Shown here: positions 1 to 6,923 of the stretch, piece after piece
Numbering within the stretch: position 1 is the first letter of the stretch
How the letters are laid out: each line of letters starts with the position of its first letter
Assembly (NCBI GenBank): GCA_947383875.1
Contig: CANDEX010000036.1
Coordinates: forward strand, 1 to 15,019
Length of the DNA: 15,019 bases
DNA from: an uncultured Azospirillum sp.
Lineage (GTDB): Bacteria; Pseudomonadota; Alphaproteobacteria; RF32; CAG-239
Reading direction: 5' to 3'
Position numbers and translations under genes: made by a program
The notes under the pieces: model-generated
Told to the model about the DNA's origin: nothing
What the model saw: the letters and a program-made list of their open reading frames with translations, nothing else
The model's database searches: none

Positions 1-343
1 GCATTCCTATGGCGCGTTTGACAAATTCTACACAAGTAAAAAATGACAAAGGCGCGCATTTTAGCGGTGCTTCCGCAATATTAACCCGGCAAACAGTTAC
101 CCCTTTATGGTGTTGCAGATAGGAAGCAAAATCAAAATCTTTTGAATATTCATATAATGATGCGACAAACTGATTAGACATCGGGTTAAGTTCAAGCCAA
201 CGACCACTGTTATAAAAACGCAGCAAAATATAACAATGCCGAAATCCGGGCTTTAATAAGCGCAGCCACCACAAACTTGTATTGTCAGCAAATACAACGT
301 AGCTTTCTGAATAAATGTCTGTCGGAAAAACATCAAACCGCAT
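1..343 (-). CDS. partial gene, putative phage-associated protein with permuted papain-like Cys/His pattern
   Basis: The first 114 residues are present and the gene continues past the left edge. The ATG shares its A with the TGA of the upstream gene (TGATG), so the two are probably translationally coupled. Two segments stand out: WWLRLLKPGFRHCYILL (residues about 25-41), followed by WLELNPMS, and FFTCVEFVKRAIGM near residues 101-114. A His followed by a polar residue and a later Cys at the start of a helix is the order expected in circularly permuted NlpC/P60 or LRAT-like papain folds; His36 and Cys104 would be the pair. From memory, similar proteins with the LKPGFRHC stretch occur in prophage structural modules of alphaproteobacteria, but I cannot run a search. 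It is not obviously a secreted enzyme, because no signal peptide is visible. The fold and the phage origin are both inference; that this is a real gene is well supported by the coupling and the ordered motifs. Confidence 0.65.
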   Translation of the reverse strand, partial: MRFDVFPTDIYSESYVVFADNTSLWWLRLLKPGFRHCYILLRFYNSGRWLELNPMSNQFVASLYEYSKDFDFASYLQHHKGVTVCRVNIAEAPLKCAPLSFFTCVEFVKRAIGM

Positions 344-672
344 CAGATAATTCCTTTTTCCAACAAATAACTTTCCAAAACGCGCATTCCCTCATCCCAA
401 AGCCTGATTTCGCTGCGTTTGGCGCGATGATTATAATACGGCGAGCATTCAAGATTTCCCCATTTTGTCATGGTACGCAGATGACGATTAGAAATCTGTC
501 TGTTTATACGCATTTTTTTGATAATGCGGTAGATGTCTGCCACTTCACAATTTCTGAGTTTACCTTCATAATTATTGCAAGAGCGTATTCCTGCTCCTCT
601 CGCCAGCAGGCAGCCGCAAAACCAAAACCAAACCTGCTCCACATTGTCAAACGGCTCATAATCTTCACGCAT
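343..672 (-). CDS. small conserved hypothetical protein, probably phage-associated
   Basis: This 109-residue soluble protein has no signal peptide or membrane span. It starts with VEQVWFWFCGCLLAR, has a middle segment CEVADIYRIIKKMRINRQISNRHLR that looks like a helical bundle, and ends RLWDEGMRVLESYLLEKGII. I recall this layout (WFWF, CEPxDI-like, then a C-terminal LWDEA...LxxKGI helix) from short proteins in alphaproteobacterial prophages, next to packaging and head genes, but have no assigned function for it. The ATG at 672-670 is preceded by GGGGAG at 687-682, nine bases upstream. The stop overlaps the start of the next gene by one base, so both belong to one leftward operon. The opposite strand also has an open frame here (277-705), but this strand has the ribosome site, the coupling and the ordered motifs. 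Confidence 0.65.
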   Translation of the reverse strand: MREDYEPFDNVEQVWFWFCGCLLARGAGIRSCNNYEGKLRNCEVADIYRIIKKMRINRQISNRHLRTMTKWGNLECSPYYNHRAKRSEIRLWDEGMRVLESYLLEKGII

Positions 673-725
673 AGAATGTCTCTCCCCGCAGAATTTCTAT
701 TTTAACTAAATTTTAACAACAATTT

Positions 726-753
726 CTTATACATTAGGTTGTAGGAAATTCAA
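726..753 (-). promoter_or_regulatory. candidate promoter for the leftward pair of small genes
   Basis: On the minus strand TTGAAT (753-748) is followed after 16 bases by TATAAG (731-726), a good sigma-70-type match. It would start transcription near 719, about 47 bases before the ATG at 672. The region is AT-rich, so chance matches are likely. Confidence 0.35.
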
Positions 754-776
754 TATTTAAAAAGAATTGATTCCTA
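742..776. promoter_or_regulatory. candidate operator between divergent promoters
   Basis: TAGGAA (742-747) and TTCCTA (771-776) form an inverted repeat with a 23-base centre, and the arms touch the core elements of both proposed divergent promoters. A regulator gene lies immediately downstream, so an autoregulatory operator is plausible. The arms are only six bases and the spacer is long. Confidence 0.25.
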
Positions 777-795
777 AAAATTTTTATTGTATATT
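767..795 (+). promoter_or_regulatory. candidate promoter for the regulator operon
   Basis: TTGATT (767-772), a 17-base spacer, then TATATT (790-795). Spacing is optimal and both boxes are close to the sigma-70 consensus. The start point would be near 802, giving a leader of about 35 bases to the ATG at 837. That also argues against a start at 804. Confidence 0.5.
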
Positions 796-836
796 ACCTT
801 TAAATGCTTCAAAATCACAGAAAACAAGGAGGAATG

Positions 837-1460
837 ATGCAATACGAACAAGTATGGGATGCTGTTGATAAGTTGGCCAGACTACATGGCTTATCACCTT
901 CAGGATTGGCAAAAAAAGCCGGGTTAGATGCCACAACTTTCAACAAAAGCAAACGAGTCCGTCCTGACGGCAAAAAAAGATGGCCATCATTAGACAGTAT
1001 TAATAAAATTCTGACAGCTTGTAACGTCAGTTTTGAGCAATTCTACAGTCTGATTGACGGGGAATTACAGCCTGAATCGCTTAACGCCATACCTTTTCAG
1101 AAGTTTTCTCTGCTTGAAAACGGTATCACAATTGAAAATGACGAACCTCAGACAGATGGTTGGGAACGTAGAAATTTCCCGGCAACAGCGGCCGGTTTAT
1201 ACGGTATTGAGTTGGATATCAGTGACTATGAGCCACTTTACCGCAAAAATTCTACACTTATTGCGGCTAAGAATTCTGAAATATGCAAAGGAAACAGAAT
1301 TGTCGTCTTCTGTCAAAACGGAGATATTTTGATTAGAGAATTTGCACACCGCACAGCAACAACTTTGGTATTGACGGATATTTTGGATAACCGTCAAACA
1401 ACAGAAATAAATATTACTGATGTCGCTTTAGTCAGTCGTATTTGCTGGGTCAGCCAATAA
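837..1460 (+). CDS. helix-turn-helix regulator with degenerate S24 (LexA/CI-like) domain
   Basis: A 207-residue DNA-binding protein. Residues about 8-60 form a helix-turn-helix, with LARLHGLSPSGLAKKAGLD followed by TFNKSKRVRPDGKKRWPS, a signature of a widespread alphaproteobacterial regulator family. Residues about 85-205 correspond to the S24 fold. Normal family members have a Ser in a GDSM-like turn and a catalytic Lys. Here the turn reads ISDYEPLY (residues 128-135) and the Lys position appears to be Arg167 (ILIREF), so self-cleavage is unlikely. The end (RICWVSQ) matches the family's usual IVWASQ-like tail. I chose ATG 837 because AGGAGG lies at 827-832; ATG 834 is too close and ATG 804 falls at the predicted transcript start. 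It could be a prophage repressor or a chromosomal regulator; the flanking phage-like genes leave both open. It is probably the first gene of a three-gene operon. Confidence 0.85.
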   Translation: MQYEQVWDAVDKLARLHGLSPSGLAKKAGLDATTFNKSKRVRPDGKKRWPSLDSINKILTACNVSFEQFYSLIDGELQPESLNAIPFQKFSLLENGITIENDEPQTDGWERRNFPATAAGLYGIELDISDYEPLYRKNSTLIAAKNSEICKGNRIVVFCQNGDILIREFAHRTATTLVLTDILDNRQTTEINITDVALVSRICWVSQ

Positions 1461-1687
1461 TGTCGGTCAATAAAATATATTTGCAATCATCAAGCGATAT
1501 TCTGAACAGCTCAGAATTACGTTATGATTTTTTTATTGCCGAACCAACGCAATTAGAGGAAGAAGCTCTCAACAGGCTTTGTCGTCGTCAAGCAAATGAA
1601 TTATGCAAAAAGCGTTTATCCTCTTCTCCTGCGATGGAAGCTTTGCTGCGTACATACAGAGATTATGCAATTATGACCAGAAAATAA
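1460..1687 (+). CDS. small hypothetical protein of unknown function
   Basis: A 75-residue soluble protein that I do not recognise. Its ATG overlaps the TAA of the regulator gene (TAATG), so it is probably translated by re-initiation. That coupling is the best evidence that it is real. The middle, from about residue 30 (TQLEEEALNRLCRRQANELCKK), should be one long charged helix; the C-terminus (MEALLRTYRDYAIMTRK) is a second. There are two Cys in the first helix but no metal-binding spacing, no signal peptide and no membrane span. An in-frame TTG at 1442 would extend it by six residues into the regulator gene and has no better ribosome site. The tight link to the regulator suggests a partner or co-regulated protein, but nothing in the sequence names a function. 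Confidence 0.6.
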   Translation: MSVNKIYLQSSSDILNSSELRYDFFIAEPTQLEEEALNRLCRRQANELCKKRLSSSPAMEALLRTYRDYAIMTRK

Positions 1688-1702
1688 CAAAGGAGCAAGA
1701 TT

Positions 1703-2359
1703 GTGAAATTCTTCAAAAAACTTATCAAAATCAAAGGTCGTGATAATCAGATTAATTCCCCTAAAATAAAAAGCAATCGTTTTTATGACCGCAGTCCGGT
1801 TAAAATTATCGGAAATAACAATATAATTGATATTCATCCGAATAATAAATTCTACAAGCTGGAACTAATTATCAGCGGCAACAATAATCATATAAGCATC
1901 GGCGAAGGCTGCTGGGGGTCACTTAAAATTATTATTAATACCGATGATACTGAAGTGCGAATCGGCCAAAATTGTGCTTTTCGAGGTTTGGAATGCGGAT
2001 TATGGGAAGCCGGAAGCAGTCTGATTATCGGTGACGATGTCATGTCTGCCCGCGACAGCCGGATGTATGTTTCTGATTTTCATGCTATTGTAGACACGGA
2101 AACCATGGAAGCGATTAATCCGGGTAAGAATATTACTATCGGCAATCATGTCTGGATTGGTGAAAGAGCAATGATTTTAAAAAACAATAAAATTGCAGAT
2201 GATGTGATTGTGGCAGCTGGATCAATTGTCACAAAAAATCTGGATGAAAGTCACACTATTTATGCCGGGAATCCAGCCAAGGCCGTCAAACACGGCGTCA
2301 CGTGGTTTGAAGAAAAATATGACAGTTATCTTGCTCGCAAAGCGGATATTCAAGCTTAG
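1703..2359 (+). CDS. left-handed beta-helix acyltransferase (hexapeptide repeat, O-acetyltransferase-like)
   Basis: A 218-residue cytoplasmic enzyme expected to move an acetyl or other acyl group from CoA (or a carrier) to a sugar. Hexapeptide-like turns run from about residue 34 to 180: IIGNNNIIDI, LIISGNNNHISIGEG, VRIGQN, LIIGDDV, ITIGNHVWIGERAMIL and IADDVIVAAGSIVTKNL, ending in the typical IYAGNPAKAVK tail. SDFHAI (residues 124-129) places a His at the usual catalytic position of the CatB/WcaF/maltose-acetyltransferase class. It starts with GTG, supported by AAGGAG seven bases upstream; no ATG fits. It follows the 75-aa gene by 15 bases and ends in TAG, which overlaps the TAA of the opposing HAD-like gene. 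Surface-polysaccharide modification is the likely role, but the substrate cannot be read from the sequence. Confidence 0.85.
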   Translation: MKFFKKLIKIKGRDNQINSPKIKSNRFYDRSPVKIIGNNNIIDIHPNNKFYKLELIISGNNNHISIGEGCWGSLKIIINTDDTEVRIGQNCAFRGLECGLWEAGSSLIIGDDVMSARDSRMYVSDFHAIVDTETMEAINPGKNITIGNHVWIGERAMILKNNKIADDVIVAAGSIVTKNLDESHTIYAGNPAKAVKHGVTWFEEKYDSYLARKADIQA

Positions 2360-2844
2360 CCGTTCAACGCAGCTAAGGCCTTTTCTATTTGAATGATGGC
2401 GTCTTGCGGCGGTAATGACAGATTGACAGATAATTTTTTGGACAGCCGACAACTGCGGCTGACTTCATTATAACGGCAGTAAGGTGTGGTAAAACTCAAG
2501 CCGTAAACGGCAGAATCATCAATTTGAATATCAATATTATGTTTACGGCAAAACTTGGCTTTTGCCGTATCCCATAATTCATCAGGCACTTTAAAACTAC
2601 CATCGGGGAAATGGGTTACTTTCCCTTCGGCTGCATAATGGTCAAGAATCGTAAAAATCTCCGTATATTTGATTCCCCAAGCATTCAAAAAGCTTTCAAT
2701 CGCTTTAGCAGGCCCTCCGGTAATAACATATATTTGGTGCCCGGAAGCTTCTGCATATTCGGTAAAATCTTTAAAATACGACGGACGACTGTTAATCACA
2801 CCGTGGAAGTCCAAACCTATTTTCAGCGATTTTTTAATTTCCAT
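2356..2844 (-). CDS. HAD-superfamily-like hydrolase with variant motif I (DFHGV)
   Basis: A 162-residue cytoplasmic protein with HAD-type motifs. Motif I is GLDFHGVI, with Asp12 as the expected nucleophile and His14 where most phosphatases have the general acid Asp. Motif II is VITGG with Thr42, the motif III Lys is probably Lys95 or Lys97 (TAKAKFCRKH), and motif IV is QIDDS with Asp109-Asp110. The short insertion between motifs suggests a small or absent cap. I recall uncharacterised proteins with the same DFHGVI start, so the His may be a family trait rather than decay; activity and substrate are unknown. ATG 2844 is chosen because GGAA (2854-2851) sits six bases upstream; ATG 2850 directly abuts it, and TTG 2856 is a weaker choice. 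The start overlaps the AsmA-like gene by 11 bases, so it is the last gene of the leftward operon. Confidence 0.75.
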   Translation of the reverse strand: MEIKKSLKIGLDFHGVINSRPSYFKDFTEYAEASGHQIYVITGGPAKAIESFLNAWGIKYTEIFTILDHYAAEGKVTHFPDGSFKVPDELWDTAKAKFCRKHNIDIQIDDSAVYGLSFTTPYCRYNEVSRSCRLSKKLSVNLSLPPQDAIIQIEKALAALNG

Positions 2845-5800
2845 CGTCATTTCCAAACAAAGAATTTAATTTTTCTTTTAATGAACTCGGACTAAGCGCA
2901 GACAAAGGATTAATGTCAATCTCGGCATCATCCAAATCTCCGGAAATGCTGTAATCCGCCGCAAATACCGTTCCGTCTTTGCCTGCCAATAAACTACCGA
3001 CAACCGGTATTTTGCCAAGCATGGTGTTCAGGCTGTAAGCCGGTGCAATCACACCATGGAAATCAACCTCATCAAAACGACGATCATAGGTACCTTTAGC
3101 CGTAATTCCGACAACATCTCCAAAAGCTTTGGCATCTTTGAGTGTCAATTGACGGTGCTTATATTCAAACGGCGCGTCAAAGTGAGAGAATGTCATTCCC
3201 TCCCCCATCAGCAAGTCAACCATGCCGCTGAAAGAGGCAACAGTGAACAGCTTGGCAATTACCGGCGTATTATATATACTGAAATTACGGATTTTAGCAT
3301 GACCGATAAATTCTTTTTGAGAATTTCTGCGAGCTTCGATACGAATATTACCGTGACGCATATTATCATATACACGCAAAACTTTCAGCGTGGCACCGGC
3401 ATCATTACTGTCGACGGACAGTAAATACTCGTTATTGGGGCGCGGCACATATTCAAACTTTAGCGTTTTATGCTTATTGTTGTTAAAATTACCAATCATA
3501 TGCACTTCCTGAATACCTACACCGTTTAATAATTTGGCAGAACCGGCAAAATTAGTCATTGGCACATGAGGATTGGTCCAAAGACTATTCACAGCAATAA
3601 AGATATCCGTATCCGGCGTATCTTCAAGCTCATCATCATCTTCATCCGGTTGTTTTATCAGAGTTTTACGATCAATTTTAATTTTCTCATCATTTTTCTC
3701 AAACAAAGGAGTCAAATCATAGGCTGTTCCGGAAATGTTGATTTTGACTTTCTTCTTTGGGTGTTGAATCAAATCAATTCGGGCTTTAGCTGATGTTCTC
3801 GGACCGGAGATATTATCAATATCCACTGTTTTCAGATTTCCATCTTTATCTAACTCGATTTTACCACCAAGTTTAAAGTCGTTTTTAAACAAGCTGAAAC
3901 GCGGTATGGCCGAAAGCTTATTATCATATAAGGACAAAACGGCAGTCAGGTTTGCCGGCTCATTTATCGGTTTTTTAAAGCCGAGAAATGAAAAATCTAC
4001 AGCCATTTTATTCAACTGTGCGTTAATGTTGACGGATGTTTTACGATCATCATATACCGTAATCTCAGAATCGACCAAAGCATATCCATCAACATAAGGC
4101 GGATTAAGCACAGCAGCATCAAAATTCATTTCCTTTTTCAAGGCATTATTAAATTTGAATGACAACTTATAGCGGCTGCGGTAATTTTTATCATCGAAAT
4201 TCTCATTCCAAACTAACTTCAGCGGAATATTTTCCAACATCACATCTCCGGTCAGAGATAAACCTTTATTACTAACATCCAGCTTCAGTTCTTCAGCTGA
4301 GACATCTTTATCCTCAAAAATATCAGGGAATCTTACGTCGCTCAAATCAGCTTTGACATCAACCATTACTTCTTCCGGAGTCAGGTCATTTTTTATTTCA
4401 AGATTAAGTTTTAATTTGGTTCGGGCGTTTCCTTTAATGGCATCAGGCTTTAATCCCATTTCGGAAGTGTATCCCAAAGGCGGATGATCAAGCTGGCGTA
4501 ACGCATCAGCAACGGAAGACTCCAAATCCAGTTCAATATCGGCAAAATTGTTATATTTATCCAAATCATAAAGATTAACATAACCGCCAGTCAGCACAAC
4601 CCCTTCGGATACCCCTTTATCAACGTCTATTCTGATATTGTTTTTACTGAAATGTGCCTGTCCGTATAAGTCTGTAATATCAGGCATTCCTTGCAGATAA
4701 TTCAAATTCGTTCCGCTGATATTACCCTTACCTTCTAATGTCGTTAATCCAAAAGATTTGCTCGCTTTATCCCAGCCAAAGTCAAAAACAAAACCGGCCT
4801 TTTTTATTTGCCCGCCGTGGATACTGTCTTTACACCAACTCCATGCATCGTCTGAAAGATAACGAGGCCAGTATTTGTAGAGGTCATCAAAATTCATTTC
4901 ATCAACCCCTGCGGATAATTTGATGTTCAATTTCTCCAGAGAATCTTCCAGCAGAAAATGTTTGAAACCAGACACTTCCAACCCCAGTTTAGCTTTCTGA
5001 CTGCCCAAATCAAAATCTGCATTATTTATTTTAAGGTTATTCAGACCGCCATTGATGGCTCCCTCCAGCAAAAAGGCGGAAATATTATAATTATAGGCTT
5101 CGTTATCATTAAAAATAATATTCCCCCGGCCGCCTTCAAATTGAAAATCAATCTTCTCAAAAGCCGTATCCACGCTTTTCATTATATCATCTTTATGCTT
5201 AATCACTTCATTGAAATCAATCAATGTTGCCACGCGGCCATTAAGCGGCAAATTAATTTTATAAAAATTACTGCGGCTTTGCTTATCTAAAAAGGTTTCA
5301 ACCAAAGCATTGGGAATTAAATCAGAAAAATAAAATTCCAACGCCAATTTGTTATTAAGCATTCGATATTCGGCTTCAAGCCCGACAGAAGCCATTTGCT
5401 CGCCCATTTTCATTAAGGCACTAATGTCGGTGGAGATATTGGTCAGATTACGCTCCATATGATAATTCACATCGGAAAAAGCCCATTTTCGTCCTAAATC
5501 CACTTCATGGAGCTCAACTTCGGCATTTTTAATAGAGATTTCGTTAATGTAGCTTTCGGGATAAAAATTATCATCAGAATTGAAACGATCGATAAAATCT
5601 TCAAAAACATCAAAGTAATAAGCTATTTTTTTCTTGTTGACTTCAGAGGTGTCATTCTTATCCACGCCATAAGTATTGAATATGTAAACCGTCGGCTGGT
5701 TGACTGTCATTGAGCTTGGAGCAATAACGCCTCGCAGCAGAGCTTTTATACTGAATGAAACTGATGTTTTTGGGGCATTAACAATAAAACTATCATCATT

Positions 5801-6061
5801 TTTACGGTACACAACATTATTGGCAATAATTTTTACCGGCTGGATGGAGCGAACCAATTCGATATTTACCGAATCGACACTCACCTGATATTCCGCATCA
5901 TCATGATTAAGTGCGCGAATGATATAAGGCTTTAAAAACGGCAGCTCAATCGGCCCGCGGTATAGCTGCCAAATAAATAGCAGCAGCAGGCTCAGAAAAA
6001 CCACGCCGATATAATCGATTACCTTTTGGGTAACATATAATCTAGTCGAGACTTTCTTCAT
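2834..6061 (-). CDS. AsmA/YhdP-like envelope protein (DUF3971 and AsmA-type C-terminal domain)
   Basis: A 1075-residue protein anchored in the inner membrane by one N-terminal segment (residues about 15-35, VIDYIGVVFLSLLLLFIW) with the remainder in the periplasm. Mostly short beta-strands follow, as expected for the hydrophobic-groove proteins TamB, YhdP and YdbH, which are implicated in phospholipid passage to the outer membrane. A DUF3971-like part lies near residues 300-500, including a WSWCKDSIHGGQIKKAGF segment. The C-terminal 200 residues carry the typical AsmA-like ending: GMTFSHFDAPF, GKIPVVGSLLAG, and the near-terminal INPLSALSP. The repeated DDDELED stretch near residues 800-815 is a charged loop. 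The ATG at 6061-6059 lies inside the end of the upstream hydrolase gene (20-base overlap), with no strong ribosome site, so coupling is likely. The family is clear; phospholipid transport by this copy is inference. Confidence 0.88.
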   Translation of the reverse strand: MKKVSTRLYVTQKVIDYIGVVFLSLLLLFIWQLYRGPIELPFLKPYIIRALNHDDAEYQVSVDSVNIELVRSIQPVKIIANNVVYRKNDDSFIVNAPKTSVSFSIKALLRGVIAPSSMTVNQPTVYIFNTYGVDKNDTSEVNKKKIAYYFDVFEDFIDRFNSDDNFYPESYINEISIKNAEVELHEVDLGRKWAFSDVNYHMERNLTNISTDISALMKMGEQMASVGLEAEYRMLNNKLALEFYFSDLIPNALVETFLDKQSRSNFYKINLPLNGRVATLIDFNEVIKHKDDIMKSVDTAFEKIDFQFEGGRGNIIFNDNEAYNYNISAFLLEGAINGGLNNLKINNADFDLGSQKAKLGLEVSGFKHFLLEDSLEKLNIKLSAGVDEMNFDDLYKYWPRYLSDDAWSWCKDSIHGGQIKKAGFVFDFGWDKASKSFGLTTLEGKGNISGTNLNYLQGMPDITDLYGQAHFSKNNIRIDVDKGVSEGVVLTGGYVNLYDLDKYNNFADIELDLESSVADALRQLDHPPLGYTSEMGLKPDAIKGNARTKLKLNLEIKNDLTPEEVMVDVKADLSDVRFPDIFEDKDVSAEELKLDVSNKGLSLTGDVMLENIPLKLVWNENFDDKNYRSRYKLSFKFNNALKKEMNFDAAVLNPPYVDGYALVDSEITVYDDRKTSVNINAQLNKMAVDFSFLGFKKPINEPANLTAVLSLYDNKLSAIPRFSLFKNDFKLGGKIELDKDGNLKTVDIDNISGPRTSAKARIDLIQHPKKKVKINISGTAYDLTPLFEKNDEKIKIDRKTLIKQPDEDDDELEDTPDTDIFIAVNSLWTNPHVPMTNFAGSAKLLNGVGIQEVHMIGNFNNNKHKTLKFEYVPRPNNEYLLSVDSNDAGATLKVLRVYDNMRHGNIRIEARRNSQKEFIGHAKIRNFSIYNTPVIAKLFTVASFSGMVDLLMGEGMTFSHFDAPFEYKHRQLTLKDAKAFGDVVGITAKGTYDRRFDEVDFHGVIAPAYSLNTMLGKIPVVGSLLAGKDGTVFAADYSISGDLDDAEIDINPLSALSPSSLKEKLNSLFGNDDGN

Positions 6062-6923
6062 CCAGCGTCAACCATCCGTTTTCGTTTGCGTTCATCCAAT
6101 CTAAAATATCTAAGTCATTGCGGAAATTATATAAATTGCTGTGTTTACCGTTAGCATAAACAATTATCTTCTTCGGTTCAGGAGCATAGTTATACAGATT
6201 TTGCGCCAAATCAACAGGCACGGTCGTATCAATACTCCCTCCCATAATTAAAATCGGAGATTGGACATCCTCTATCATGCTCAGGTTGTCATATTTATCA
6301 CGCATCAGCAATTCAAAAGGCATGGGAACAGGCACAATCATTTTAGCCACATTCAGCAGGCTGTCAAAAGGCACTTCAAGAATTAGACCCGCAAAAGGTT
6401 GTTTTTTTTGCTTTTGCAAACGATAAACAGAGTTCACGGCCATATGTGATCCTAGCGACATTCCATAAATATAAATATCTTGATTCTGGTAGCCTTGGGA
6501 ATACAAATATTCAACGGCAGCGATGGCATCCGCTTCCAAATTAGCCTGAGTTATCCATCCTTTGATACCGCCAAAACCGCGATATTCGGGCAAAAGAGTT
6601 CCATAACCGAGATCTGCAAATGTTTTGAGCTTATAATAAAATTCCTCAATATTATAAGAGTTGCCATGCATAAAAACGATAACTTTATTCTGTCCGTTAC
6701 GCGGTTTGGTATACCAAGCCAAGAGGTGCGTACCGTCTTTGGAATTATAGGTGACTTCCCGCGCTTTATAACCATAACGATGAGCGTTATTTATATCCGA
6801 ACGGACGGAAGACGGGGCATAGAAAAACAATTGCGGATAAACAAATATCAAAATACAGATCAGCAAATATACGGCACCAACGGCAATCAATATCCAATGT
6901 AATGCTTTTTTCAATAATTCCAT
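6042..6923 (-). CDS. membrane-anchored alpha/beta hydrolase
   Basis: A 293-residue serine hydrolase of the ABHD13/BEM46-like type. Residues about 8-30 form an N-terminal membrane segment (WILIAVGAVYLLICILIFVY), so the domain is probably held at the inner membrane. The fold signatures are in order: VIVFMHGNSYN (oxyanion region), LLPEYRGFGG, the nucleophile elbow GMSLGS, GGSIDTTVP for the acid Asp, and NGKHSNLY for the His. The triad is therefore complete. The ATG shares a base with the prfB stop (TAATG), with AGGTG four bases upstream. The gene overlaps the next by 20 bases. It is probably an esterase, lipase or acyl hydrolase. Its place between RF2 and an AsmA-like protein suggests an envelope-lipid role, but the substrate is unknown. 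Confidence 0.85.
   Translation of the reverse strand: MELLKKALHWILIAVGAVYLLICILIFVYPQLFFYAPSSVRSDINNAHRYGYKAREVTYNSKDGTHLLAWYTKPRNGQNKVIVFMHGNSYNIEEFYYKLKTFADLGYGTLLPEYRGFGGIKGWITQANLEADAIAAVEYLYSQGYQNQDIYIYGMSLGSHMAVNSVYRLQKQKKQPFAGLILEVPFDSLLNVAKMIVPVPMPFELLMRDKYDNLSMIEDVQSPILIMGGSIDTTVPVDLAQNLYNYAPEPKKIIVYANGKHSNLYNFRNDLDILDWMNANENGWLTLDEESLD

Noticed and set aside
277..705. Open frame of 142 codons on the plus strand opposite the small phage-like gene
   Set aside because: No ribosome site, no recognisable motifs, and it is fully antisense to a better supported coupled gene pair.
804..836. ATG 804 as the start of the regulator
   Set aside because: It lies at the predicted transcript start and lacks a ribosome site, while AGGAGG sits correctly before ATG 837.
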